From positions 62,001-126,000 of the forward strand of contig JAFEDI010000105.1 in the NCBI GenBank assembly GCA_018241725.1: a stretch of DNA of 64,000 nucleotides, in the 5' to 3' direction. The translations under genes and the position numbers were made by a program. The stretch's first letter is position 1, and each line of letters begins with the position of its first letter. A model generated the notes under the pieces. It did not search any database. It was not told the origin of the DNA and worked only from the letters and a program-made list of their open reading frames with translations. Of this stretch, positions 38,708 through 47,406 are shown piece by piece. The DNA is from Pseudomonadota bacterium (lineage in GTDB: Bacteria > Pseudomonadota > Gammaproteobacteria > Burkholderiales > Rhodocyclaceae).

Positions 38708-41700
38708 GCTTGCTCTCCGCCGGCGGCGGCCTTGTCTTTCTTCTTCGCAAAGGTGGCGAGGTAGAGCGGGCGCAGCAGGCTGGTCGCCAGCCGCGCGAAG
38801 TCGCCGTCCTCAGCCAGCGCAGTGAAACTGGGCCAGGCCCGTTGCAGGTAGGCGCTGGAACCCAGCTCGCCGTCACTCTGGTAGCCGTCGCCCTCGTAGG
38901 CCGTGGTCGCGTCCTTGCGGGCCTTGCCCATCGCTTCCGCATCCTCGCTGGGGGCGTGCTTCAGCCACGCGAAGGCGGTCTTCACCGCCAGCGGCAGCGG
39001 ACGGCTCTGGCCGTCGAGCCACGCCGCCAGCAGGCTTTCCAGGTGATGGACGGCGTCCTTCGGGTCCAGCGGCTCCAGCTCCACGCTGCCGGCCTTGCTG
39101 ACCACCAGCGTGGTCAGCGGCCCGCCGGCCACATGGGCTGCCAGGTGGGCGACCCAGTGGCGGACCAGATGGTGGCGCTGGTACTGGCCCTTCTTCACCA
39201 CGTCGCTGCTCTCCAGCACCACGCGGCCGCGATTGCCGGCAGCGTCGGTGCGGATGCCGGGCAGCCAGTCCTCCACGCGCAGGCCGGTGGCCTCACTGAA
39301 ATAACGCAACTCCTCGTCCTCGCCCGGCGCGTCCGGCCAGCGCTCCAAGCCCGCTTGGTAACGCTCGAACATGTCTTCCATCGGCTTGGCCAGGTCGGCG
39401 GCCATCAGCTCGGCGAAGGCCGCGGCGGGCAGTTCCCCGCGCCGGCACAGGCGGGCCAGTCCGTCTTCCAGCGCCTGCGCCCGATCCTCGCCGGCATGCA
39501 CGGCGGCGGCCTGCAGGCCGATCAGCTCGTTCCACAGGCTCCAGCGCTGCAGGCCGTCCAGGTCGAAGGGCTCCTGGTCGTCGCTGGCCGGGTCGTCCAT
39601 GTCGAAATCCACGTGCAGGCGCAGGCGGAAGAACTGCTTCACCGGATCGCGCAGGAAGCCGCCCAGGTCGGCCAGGCGCAGCGGCTCGTCGCGCTGCAGC
39701 GGCGGCAATGCGCCCCCTGCCGCCGGCCGGTCGTCGGCAATGCGCCATTCGTCGGCGTAGGTGAATAGCGGCCCGTGCTGCGGATCGGCCGGGAAGTAGT
39801 CCGGGCTGAAGGGCTGCAGGCGATGCTCGACGGTCAGCGCCTTGAGCAGCGCGTCCTTGTCGTCCGGCCCTGCCCCGGCCAGCTTCCAGCCGGCCGCCAG
39901 GTGGTCGCGCAGCTGGCCGACCAGCACCGACGGCGGGCGTGGGGTGTTGTCGTTGATGCTGCGCCCGACCCACGAGATCAGCAGGCGCTCCCGCGCCGAC
40001 AGCAGGGCCTCGAGGAACAGGTAGCGGTCGTCCTCGCGGCGGGAGCGGTCGCCGGGGCGGTAGTCGCGCCCCATCAGGTCGAAGTCCATCGGCACGCGGG
40101 TGCGCGGATAGTCGCCGTCGTTGAGGCCGAGCAGGCAGACCTGGCGGAAGGGGATCGCGCGCATCGGCATCAGCGTCGCGAAGGTCACCGAACCGGCGAA
40201 GAAGCGCTGGGACAGGCTGCCGTCGTCGAGCTGGGCCAGCCAGTGCTCGCCGACCACCGCCAGCGGCAGCGGATCGTCCAGGCGGGCCTGCTCGCAGGCC
40301 TGCTGCCAGGCCTCCAGCGCGGCGTCGAGTTGCTGCAGCGTATAGGCATCGCTGCTGTCCTCGGCGTCGAAGAAGTCGGCCAGCAACCGGCGCAGGCGCT
40401 GGCACCACTCGGGCACGGTGGCCGGGCTGGCGAGCACGCGCCAGCTCGTCTCCAGCCGGTCGAGCAGCGTGGCCAGTGGCCCCAGCAACGCGGCATCGAG
40501 GCCGCCGATCTCGTCGTAGGGCTCGATGTCCTGCCATGCGCCGCCGGTGCCGCCCACCGCGTAGCCGAGCAGCATGCGGCGCAGGCCGAACAGCCAGCTG
40601 TTGCCGTCCAGCGCGACCGGCAGTTCGAGGCTCTGCCGGTGCTCGGCGTGCAGGCCCCAGCGCACGCGGGCGCCATGGATCCAGCGATGCAAGAGCGGCA
40701 GTTCGTCCTCGGCGATGCCGAAGCGGCGGCGCAGGGCCGGCACCTCCAGCAGGTCCAGCACGTCGCTGACCGCCACCCGCGAGGTCGGCAGCCCCAGCAG
40801 CTTGTCGATGGCATTGACCAGCGGATCGTGCTGGCGGCGCCCCTGGTCGGCGATGCTGAACGGGATGAAGCGCGGATCGCTGGCGTCCATCAGCCCGAAC
40901 ACCGCCTGGATGTGCGGCGCGTAGGCGTCGATGTCCGGCACCATCACGATCACGTCGCGCGGGCGCAGCGTGGCGTCGGCGTTGAAGGCGGCGAGCAGCT
41001 GGTCGTGGAGGATCTCCACCTCCCGCTGCGGGCTGTGGGCGATGTGGAAACGGATCGAGTCGTCGTCCGGCGCTACCGCCGGCCAGCGGGTCTGCGTTTC
41101 GGCCAGCGGGCGCAGGTCGCGGACGTCGTCCTGCAGCTGATTGAGCAGACGCTCCTGGCCGTGGGGCGCGAACAGGTCGATGCGCTGGCGGATATCCACG
41201 AAGTGCTGCAGGTAGCCTTCGCGGGCGGTGTCGCTGTCGTGCTCGTCGAGCAGGCCGATGAAGTCGCGCCCCTGCTTGCCCCACGCCGCCAGCAGCGGAT
41301 GGGCGTGCAGGTGCAGGTTCTCCTCCGACACCTCGGCCGGCATGCCGGCGCGGCGGCGCTGGCGATTGTGGGTGGCGCGCAGCAGGTCCTTGTCGGCGAC
41401 GATGTCGGCCCAGAAGTGCTCGCAGGGGTTGTGCACGCACATCAGCACCTGGGTCCACCGGGACAGTGCAGCCAGCACTTCGAGGGACTGGCGCGGCATC
41501 GCCGAAATGCCAAAGATCATCACCCGGCGCGGCAGCCCGGCTGGCCGGCCGCCGTCCTCCGGCCAGGCCTCGACGCGCCGCAGGAAGGCCTCGTGCACCG
41601 CCGCCCGCCCCTGCCCGGCCAGCGCGCTGCCGTCGCCGGCGGCTGCCACGTCGGCCAGCAGCGCGCGCCACAAGCTGGCCTGCCAGCGCTGCTCGTCGGG

Positions 41701-42249
41701 CAGCGGCGGACGGTCGCCGTTGGCGCGGATCAGCACGTCCTCGCCGTCGGCCCAGGCGGCCAGCCAGTCGGCGCGGTACACCTGGTACTGGTCGAACAGG
41801 TCGGCCAGGCGCTCGGCGAGCTGGAAGCGCTTGCGCAGGTCGGCGTCGGAAGCCAGGAAGCGGCGCAGCGGCGCGTAGTCCGGCGCCGCCATCACGCCCG
41901 GCAGCAGGCGCATCAGGCGCCACACCAGCAGCGGCTTGTCGAAGGGCGAACTCTCCGGCACCGCGTCGAAGCCCAGCACGGCCCGGTAGGCCTGCCACAG
42001 GAAGCGCGACGGCAGCGACATGTCCAGCGCCGCGGCAATGCCGCAGCCACCACCGAATTCCCCATCGGCGTCCTCGGCCAGCGCCAGGCGCAGCCACTGG
42101 GCGATGCCGTTGCTATGCACCAGCAGGGTCTCGGTCTCCAGCAGCGCCAACGGGTAGCGTCGGCTCCACGTGACCAGCAGGTCGCGCAGGGCTTCGGGGT
42201 GATTGCCATGGACCAGCATCAGGCCGGTGGGCAGCGGAGTGGCGGTCAA
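38704..42249 (-). CDS. recC: RecC, exonuclease V gamma subunit
   Basis: 1181 residues. LMLVHGNHPEALRDLL at the N-terminus and FMPMRAIPF-type segment (LMPMRAIPFRQVCLLGLNDGDYPR) are RecC signatures; RecC is a helicase-like fold without ATPase motifs that recognises Chi and splits the strands. Start is TTG at 42249 with GGAG 7 nt upstream; an ATG ten codons in is an alternative. First gene of the operon. Confidence 0.95.
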   Translation of the reverse strand: MTATPLPTGLMLVHGNHPEALRDLLVTWSRRYPLALLETETLLVHSNGIAQWLRLALAEDADGEFGGGCGIAAALDMSLPSRFLWQAYRAVLGFDAVPESSPFDKPLLVWRLMRLLPGVMAAPDYAPLRRFLASDADLRKRFQLAERLADLFDQYQVYRADWLAAWADGEDVLIRANGDRPPLPDEQRWQASLWRALLADVAAAGDGSALAGQGRAAVHEAFLRRVEAWPEDGGRPAGLPRRVMIFGISAMPRQSLEVLAALSRWTQVLMCVHNPCEHFWADIVADKDLLRATHNRQRRRAGMPAEVSEENLHLHAHPLLAAWGKQGRDFIGLLDEHDSDTAREGYLQHFVDIRQRIDLFAPHGQERLLNQLQDDVRDLRPLAETQTRWPAVAPDDDSIRFHIAHSPQREVEILHDQLLAAFNADATLRPRDVIVMVPDIDAYAPHIQAVFGLMDASDPRFIPFSIADQGRRQHDPLVNAIDKLLGLPTSRVAVSDVLDLLEVPALRRRFGIAEDELPLLHRWIHGARVRWGLHAEHRQSLELPVALDGNSWLFGLRRMLLGYAVGGTGGAWQDIEPYDEIGGLDAALLGPLATLLDRLETSWRVLASPATVPEWCQRLRRLLADFFDAEDSSDAYTLQQLDAALEAWQQACEQARLDDPLPLAVVGEHWLAQLDDGSLSQRFFAGSVTFATLMPMRAIPFRQVCLLGLNDGDYPRTRVPMDFDLMGRDYRPGDRSRREDDRYLFLEALLSARERLLISWVGRSINDNTPRPPSVLVGQLRDHLAAGWKLAGAGPDDKDALLKALTVEHRLQPFSPDYFPADPQHGPLFTYADEWRIADDRPAAGGALPPLQRDEPLRLADLGGFLRDPVKQFFRLRLHVDFDMDDPASDDQEPFDLDGLQRWSLWNELIGLQAAAVHAGEDRAQALEDGLARLCRRGELPAAAFAELMAADLAKPMEDMFERYQAGLERWPDAPGEDEELRYFSEATGLRVEDWLPGIRTDAAGNRGRVVLESSDVVKKGQYQRHHLVRHWVAHLAAHVAGGPLTTLVVSKAGSVELEPLDPKDAVHHLESLLAAWLDGQSRPLPLAVKTAFAWLKHAPSEDAEAMGKARKDATTAYEGDGYQSDGELGSSAYLQRAWPSFTALAEDGDFARLATSLLRPLYLATFAKKKDKAAAGGEQA

Positions 42250-42305
42250 AGGAGTCTCCGAAAGAATGATTCGGCTGTGGGCTATGAATTTGGTGAAGCA
42301 CCGAC

Positions 42306-42333
42306 TGTAGGGGCGAATTCATTCGCCCCTACA
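42306..42333. repeat. Short perfect palindrome (REP-like)
   Basis: 28-bp perfect palindrome: TGTAGGGGCGAAT, TTC-type centre, ATTCGCCCCTACA, with EcoRI-like GAATTC at the middle. It lies between fccB and recC with no T-run on either side, so it is not an obvious terminator. Looks like a REP/BIME-type intergenic element. Confidence 0.75.
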
Positions 42334-42379
42334 GCATCCTGCCTTGATTGCTTCATGTTCATGGCACCGATTGAACCAC

Positions 42380-42408
42380 GGGCGTACGACAGCGGCTGTC
42401 GCACGCCC
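42380..42408. repeat. Hairpin downstream of fccB
   Basis: GGGCGT-a-CGACAG-CGG-CTGTCG-c-ACGCCC, a 12-bp stem with one mismatch. It follows fccB on the minus strand by 19 bp. Without a T-run it may stabilise the fcc mRNA 3' end rather than terminate it. Confidence 0.55.
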
Positions 42409-42426
42409 GCGCAACACCGGCCGACC

Positions 42427-43704
42427 TCAAGCCAGCATGTCGGCCCAGATGTTGTGCGCCCAGGCCAGCGCGTAGCGGCCCTCCTGCTCGCTGGCGTCAA
42501 CGGACACGCCGCCGGCGCCGGCCACCGGCAGCACGGTGCGCTGGGCCGCGTCGTACTGGTGCACCGAGCTGACGTGGATCACGTGGGTGGCGTCGACGAA
42601 GCTGTAGCAGGTGTTCATCACCACCGGCGTCGGGTTCGGCGCCTCGCCGGCGAGCAGGCGGAGGATTGCCGCCGCCGCCACCTTGGCGTGCTGGTTGGCC
42701 ATGTGGCCGGACTTGGGCATGGTCGGCGCCGGAAAGATCGCATCGCCGAGCACATGCACGCCGGGCGTGTTCACCGACTCGAAGGTCAGCCAGTCGATAT
42801 CCACCCAGCGGCCATTGATCAGCTTGAGGCCGGCCTGGGTGGCGATGGCGCCGGCGCGCTGCGGCGGCACCACGTTGAGCACATCGGCCTTGACGTTCTC
42901 GAAGTCCAGCACGGCGGTTCGGCTGGCTGCGTCCACCTCGCGCAGCGCACTGTTGGGGCGGTATTCGAGGATGCCCTGATAGCGGGCGAAGGCCTGCGTG
43001 AACAGCGCCTTCTTGGAGATGATCTCGGCGTTGGCGTCGAGCACCAGCACCTTGGACTTCGGCTTGGCGCGGCGGAAATAGTCGGCCACCACGCAGGCCC
43101 GCTCGTACGGCCCTGGCGGGCAGCGGTACGGCGCCAGCGGGATGGTCAGCGCATACACGCCACCGTCGGGCATGGCCTCCAGCTGCGCACGTAACGCGAC
43201 GGTCTGGGCGCCGGCCTTCCAGGCGTGCAGGATGCGCGCGCGGGCGGCCTCGCTGCCCAGCCCCGGCACCTGGTCGAACTGGAAGTCCACGCCTGGCGAC
43301 AGCACCAGCCGGTCCCACGACAGCGTACCGCCCACAGCCAGGCGCAGCGTGCGCGCCGCCGGGTCGATGGCGGTCACTTCGTCCTTCATCACCTTCACGC
43401 CCCAGGTGTCGCGCAGGCCTTCGTAGCCCAGCGTGATGTCGGCCAGGGTCTTCACGCCGCCGATCACCAGGTTGGAGATCGGGCAGGAGATGAACTGGGG
43501 ATCGCGCTCCACCAGGGTCACGTCCACCGCCCCGCCGCTCCACATGCGCAGGTACTTGGCGGCCGTCGCGCCGCCATAGCCGCCGCCGACCACCACCACG
43601 TGGGCGCGGCGCGCAGCCGCCAGCGCACGGCCGGACAGGACCGGCAACAACAAGGCGCCACCGGCCAACCCGGCGGTTTTCAGGAAATCCCGTCGATTCA
43701 GCAT
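42427..43704 (-). CDS. fccB: Flavocytochrome c sulfide dehydrogenase, flavoprotein subunit
   Basis: 425 residues. Tat signal (NRRDFLKTAGLAGGALLL), then a FAD Rossmann motif HVVVVGGGYGGATAAKYL. Redox cysteines are in SCPISNLVIGG and YRCPPGPYERACVVADYF. Oxidises sulfide in the periplasm and passes electrons to FccA. Lies 10 bp after fccA, so the pair is one operon. Confidence 0.92.
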   Translation of the reverse strand: MLNRRDFLKTAGLAGGALLLPVLSGRALAAARRAHVVVVGGGYGGATAAKYLRMWSGGAVDVTLVERDPQFISCPISNLVIGGVKTLADITLGYEGLRDTWGVKVMKDEVTAIDPAARTLRLAVGGTLSWDRLVLSPGVDFQFDQVPGLGSEAARARILHAWKAGAQTVALRAQLEAMPDGGVYALTIPLAPYRCPPGPYERACVVADYFRRAKPKSKVLVLDANAEIISKKALFTQAFARYQGILEYRPNSALREVDAASRTAVLDFENVKADVLNVVPPQRAGAIATQAGLKLINGRWVDIDWLTFESVNTPGVHVLGDAIFPAPTMPKSGHMANQHAKVAAAAILRLLAGEAPNPTPVVMNTCYSFVDATHVIHVSSVHQYDAAQRTVLPVAGAGGVSVDASEQEGRYALAWAHNIWADMLA

Positions 43705-43714
43705 GCGCCGCCCC

Positions 43715-44032
43715 TCACTGGCGGGCGGCGAAGTACGCCGCGATCAGTTCGAGCTGGGCTTCGCTGTAGCCCTTGGCGATCTGCGGCATGATCGTCGCCC
43801 GCCGCGTGCCGCTGCGGAACTCGCGCAGCTTCTGCATCAACTCGGGAGCCGGCACGCCGGCAAGCACGGGCATCGTCGCGTCGGGCCGGGCGTGGCCGTC
43901 GGTGCCATGGCAGCTGGTGCAGGTGGCGGCCAGGTTGCGGGCCAGGTCGGGATCGGGGGCGGGGCTGGCGTGGGCCATCGTAGCCAAACCGAACAGCAGG
44001 CCGAAGACAGCGCAGCGGGGAGACAGCGTCAT
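43715..44032 (-). CDS. fccA: Flavocytochrome c, monohaem cytochrome subunit
   Basis: 105 residues. Sec signal peptide (cleavage near AHASP), one haem c motif CTSCH (about residue 39) and a Met ligand candidate in TIMPQIAKGYS. Class I cytochrome c. Single-haem FccA is typical of the Chromatium/Ectothiorhodospira-unlike short forms that pair with soxF/fccB in betaproteobacteria. Electron acceptor of FccB. Confidence 0.9.
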   Translation of the reverse strand: MTLSPRCAVFGLLFGLATMAHASPAPDPDLARNLAATCTSCHGTDGHARPDATMPVLAGVPAPELMQKLREFRSGTRRATIMPQIAKGYSEAQLELIAAYFAARQ

Positions 44033-44125
44033 CGTTTCTCCTAATCGAGGCAGCCGTCGCGGGGGCGATCGGCAAGCCCGCCATTGTTCCCCGCCGGAGC
44101 GCCCCGCCGCAAGCCGCGGCGGGCT

Positions 44126-45139
44126 TCAGCCGGCCAGCGTCGCGTTGTCGTCCACCAGCATGTCGCGCACGGTGTAGTTCGGCCGGCGGTCCGGGTAGCG
44201 GCACTCGCCAGCCGGGATGCCGTCGCCGTTGCAGCCGCTCAACAGCGGACAGCGGGCGAACAGCTCCGCCGCCCAGTCGGCAAAGGCGCGCACCTTGGGT
44301 GACAGGTGGCGGTTCTGCGGGTAGAGCACCGACATCGGCACCGGCGACGGCTTCCACTGGGGCAGGATCTCCTTCAGCGCACCGCTCTCCAGGTGCGGCC
44401 AGGCCATGAAGCGGGCCGGCTGGATCAGTCCGAAATTCTTCAGCCCGCAGGTGATGTAGGCGTCGGCGTCATTTACCGCGATGCGGCCTTCCAGGCGCAG
44501 CGGCACGCTGACCCCATCGACCAGGAAATCCCAGTCGAAGTTGCGCCCGCTGACGCTCGAAAAGTAATGCACCACCCGGTGTTGCTGCAGCTCCTCCAGA
44601 GTCGTCGGCTCGCCGTAACGTTCCAGGTATTCCGCCGAGCCGCAGGTGACGAAACTCAGGCTGCCAATACGGCGGGCCACCAGCGTGGAATCCACCAGCT
44701 CGCCGGCACGGATCACGCAATCGACGGCCTCCTGCACCAGGTCCACCGGACGGTCGCCCATGCCGATCACCAAGTCCACGTCCGGATAGAGGGAGTGGAA
44801 CTCGCACAGGTTGGGAATCAGGATGTCCCGCCCGACGGGCCCCGCCACATCCACCCGCAGCCGCCCCTGGGGCCGCCGGGCGGCGTCCTGGAAGGCAGCC
44901 TCGGTCTCCTCCAGCTCGGCGAGGATGCGCGCGCAGCGCTCGTAGTAGGCCGCGCCGTCGGCCGTGAGGCTGACGCTGCGGGTGGTGCGGTTAAGCAGGC
45001 GCACTTTCAGGTGGTTCTCCAGCCCCTGGATGGTGTTGGTGACGGTGGCCCGCGGCAGGCTCAGGTTGTCCGCCGCACGCGTGAAGCTGTTGGCCTCGAC
45101 GACCCCCATGAAGACCTTCATGGCCTGAAATCTGTCCAT
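44126..45139 (-). CDS. LysR-family regulator of the efflux operon
   Basis: 337 residues from the ATG at 45139 (GTGGGGAAA just upstream), starting MDRFQAMKVFMGVVEANSFTRAAD; an upstream in-frame ATG adds 19 residues and no ribosome site. Winged helix 1-60, effector domain after about 90. The C-terminus is long (CPLLSGCNGDGIPAGECRYPD...) compared with the usual 300 residues. Divergent from the esterase-RND operon, like MexT and mexEF-oprN, so probably its regulator. Confidence 0.88.
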   Translation of the reverse strand: MDRFQAMKVFMGVVEANSFTRAADNLSLPRATVTNTIQGLENHLKVRLLNRTTRSVSLTADGAAYYERCARILAELEETEAAFQDAARRPQGRLRVDVAGPVGRDILIPNLCEFHSLYPDVDLVIGMGDRPVDLVQEAVDCVIRAGELVDSTLVARRIGSLSFVTCGSAEYLERYGEPTTLEELQQHRVVHYFSSVSGRNFDWDFLVDGVSVPLRLEGRIAVNDADAYITCGLKNFGLIQPARFMAWPHLESGALKEILPQWKPSPVPMSVLYPQNRHLSPKVRAFADWAAELFARCPLLSGCNGDGIPAGECRYPDRRPNYTVRDMLVDDNATLAG

Positions 45140-45191
45140 TTTCCCCACTCCGGCTGGTGGCTCCGCGAAGGCAAGCCTCCAACAATTATTA

Positions 45192-45225
45192 GTCAACTTC
45201 GAATAGTGAAGTCAACTTTCGAATA
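45192..45225. promoter_or_regulatory. Direct repeat in the LysR/efflux divergent promoter
   Basis: GTCAACTTCGAATA (45192-45205) recurs as GTCAACTTTCGAATA (45211-45225), start points 19 bp apart. Each unit contains a TTCGAA palindrome. The region is A/T-rich against its surroundings and lies in the 157-bp divergent gap: a likely LysR binding region. Confidence 0.55.
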
Positions 45226-45296
45226 TTTATCCAACAGCTATCAACAACCACAATTCAGCCATCGCCCCTGTCCGTCCATTCCGGATTGCTAAGCAC

Positions 45297-46169
45297 ATGA
45301 TGTCTTCCTACGACAACGTTCTTCCCCGCAGCACCGGCACCTTGCAGGTCGCGGATCTGTGCCTGCCGGGCTTTGCCGGACAGATCGACGCCCGGTTGTA
45401 CCGGCCGGCCGATGTGGAGGGAAGCCTGCCCGCCGTACTGTATTTCCACGGCGGCGGCTTCGTCGCCGGCGACCTGGACGAAGCCGACCCGATCGCCCGC
45501 CGACTGGCCGCGACGATTCCCGCCGCGGTGCTGTCGGTGGGCTACTCCCTGGCGCCGGCCCTGCCCTTCCCGGCCGCACCGGAAGACGCCCACGCAGCCG
45601 CCCTGTGGCTGCACGCCCAGGCCGCCACCTTCGGCATCGATGCCACCCGCCTGGCCTGCGCCGGCCACGACGCCGGTGCCACGCTGGCCGCCGCCCTCAC
45701 GCTGATGGCCCGCGACCGCCTCGGCCCCCCCCTCGTCGCCCAGGCCCTGGTCGGCCCGATGCTCGACCCCAGCCTGACCCGCCTGGACCATCGCGCCGGC
45801 TCCGCCGAGCCGCAGCCCAACACCTGCGCCCGCTGCTACAGCCAGTACCTGCCGCGGGTCGCCGAGCGCCTCCACCCCTACGCCACGCCCCTCGAATCGC
45901 GCCGCCTGGCCGGCCTGCCGCCAGCCCTGATCGCCACCGGCGCCCACGACCGCCTGCGCTGCGAAGCCGAGCACTACGGCGCCGCGCTGATCAACGCCGG
46001 CGTACCGACCCAGGTCACCCGCTACGCCGCCGGCCATGCCGAACTGCCGGCCCACCCGGCGCTGCTCGCCGATCTGGCGGCCTTCCTGCGCCACCACCTG
46101 TGGCCCGCCGCGAGTTTCAACCCCGATTTCCCGTCATTCCAATCCCTGAAAACAGAGAGGACATCATGA
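45297..46169 (+). CDS. Alpha/beta-hydrolase (HSL-like) with Asp in place of the nucleophile Ser
   Basis: 290 residues. HGGGF (51-55) is the hormone-sensitive-lipase oxyanion hole; the other triad members are D217 (GAHDRLR) and H246 (AAGHAEL). The nucleophile elbow, normally GDSAGG, reads GHDAGA, so residue 125 is Asp. It may therefore be a non-esterase, for example an Asp-nucleophile hydrolase or an inactive binding protein. Two adjacent ATGs (45297, 45300) without a strong ribosome site. Its stop overlaps the efflux adaptor start (ATGA), so it belongs to the pump operon. Confidence 0.85.
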   Translation: MMSSYDNVLPRSTGTLQVADLCLPGFAGQIDARLYRPADVEGSLPAVLYFHGGGFVAGDLDEADPIARRLAATIPAAVLSVGYSLAPALPFPAAPEDAHAAALWLHAQAATFGIDATRLACAGHDAGATLAAALTLMARDRLGPPLVAQALVGPMLDPSLTRLDHRAGSAEPQPNTCARCYSQYLPRVAERLHPYATPLESRRLAGLPPALIATGAHDRLRCEAEHYGAALINAGVPTQVTRYAAGHAELPAHPALLADLAAFLRHHLWPAASFNPDFPSFQSLKTERTS

Positions 46170-47386
46170 ACGCCAACGAGACCTCCCGCTCCCTCCCCCG
46201 CCGGCGCCTCGTCATCGCCGCTGCCCTTGCCGGCTTCGCGCTGGCAGGCGGCGGCATGGCCATCTATTCCGCGCACGCCGACTCCCCCGCGCCGGCCGCC
46301 GCGCCACAAGCAGCCCAGGTGGACACCGCCCAAGTCGTCAACAGGGCCATCATCGACTGGCAGGACTTCTCCGGCCGGCTGGAGGCCGTGGACCGGGTCG
46401 AGATCCGCCCGCAGGTATCGGGCATCCTGACCCAGGTGCATTTCCGCGACGGCAGCCCGGTACGCAAGGGCGACGTGCTGTTCACCATCGACCCGCGCCC
46501 CTTCGCCGCCGAGGTGGAACGGGCGGAAGCCCAGCTCGCCGCGGCCGAATCGCGGGTCGGCTACACCGCCTCCGACCTGGCCCGCGCCGAACGCCTGATC
46601 GCCGACAACGCGGTGTCGCGCCGCGACCTGGAAGAAAAGCAGAATGCCGCCCGCGACGCCGGTGCCGGCGTGCAGGCCGCCCGCGCGGCGCTGCGCATCG
46701 CCCGCCTGAACCTGGAATACACGTCCATCAAGGCGCCCATCGACGGCCGCATGTCCCGCGCCGAAGTCACCGTCGGCAACCTGGTCAGCGCCAACGGCGG
46801 CCCGGCGCTCACCACGCTGGTGTCGTCCAGCCGCATCTACGCGGCCTTCGACGTGGACGAGCAGACCTTCCTGAAGTCGGTCAATCCGGCCCGTGACGCC
46901 AAGGGCACCGCACTGCCGGTGCACCTGGGCCTCGCCGACCAGGACGGCCACCCCTTCGAGGGGCGCATCCACTCGGTGGACAACCGCCTCGACACCACCT
47001 CCGGCACGATCCGCGTGCGGGCCATCTTCGACAACCCGGACGGCCGCCTGGTGCCGGGCCTCTACGCGCGCATCCGCCTCGGCGCCGGCACCCCGCGGGA
47101 GGCCGTGCTGATCGACGACCGCGCCATCGGCACCGATCAGGACAAGCGCTTCGTGCTGGTCGTCGATAGCGCCAACAAGACCGCCTACCGGGAAGTGCGC
47201 CTCGGCAACCTGCACGACGGCCTGCGCATCGTCGAGGACGGCCTCAAGCCGGGCGAACGCATCGTGGTGAACGGCCTGCAGCGCGTCCGCCCCGGCGACC
47301 CGGTGACGCCCCACCCGGTCGCCATGGAAGGCAGCGCGCCGCTGGCCGCCGCCACCATGCCCCACGCGACGAAGACGCGGATCTGA
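46166..47386 (+). CDS. RND efflux periplasmic adaptor (MexE/AcrA-like)
   Basis: 406 residues. N-terminal membrane anchor/signal (RRRLVIAAALAGFALAGGGMAI), lipoyl/barrel-sandwich (QVSGILTQVHFRDGSPVRKGDVLFTID), an alpha-helical hairpin of about 100-165, and beta-barrel and MP domains. No lipobox Cys, as in MexE-type adaptors. Links the inner-membrane RND pump to the outer-membrane channel. RBS AGAGAGG upstream. Confidence 0.94.
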   Translation: MNANETSRSLPRRRLVIAAALAGFALAGGGMAIYSAHADSPAPAAAPQAAQVDTAQVVNRAIIDWQDFSGRLEAVDRVEIRPQVSGILTQVHFRDGSPVRKGDVLFTIDPRPFAAEVERAEAQLAAAESRVGYTASDLARAERLIADNAVSRRDLEEKQNAARDAGAGVQAARAALRIARLNLEYTSIKAPIDGRMSRAEVTVGNLVSANGGPALTTLVSSSRIYAAFDVDEQTFLKSVNPARDAKGTALPVHLGLADQDGHPFEGRIHSVDNRLDTTSGTIRVRAIFDNPDGRLVPGLYARIRLGAGTPREAVLIDDRAIGTDQDKRFVLVVDSANKTAYREVRLGNLHDGLRIVEDGLKPGERIVVNGLQRVRPGDPVTPHPVAMEGSAPLAAATMPHATKTRI

Positions 47387-47406
47387 GCGATCCGCGGGAG
47401 ACACCC

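Noticed and set aside
42306-42333. Terminator for fcc or rec operons
   Set aside because: No T-run on either side; classed as a REP-like palindrome.
45297-46169. Ordinary acetyl esterase
   Set aside because: The nucleophile Ser is replaced by Asp, so the standard annotation would overstate what the sequence shows.
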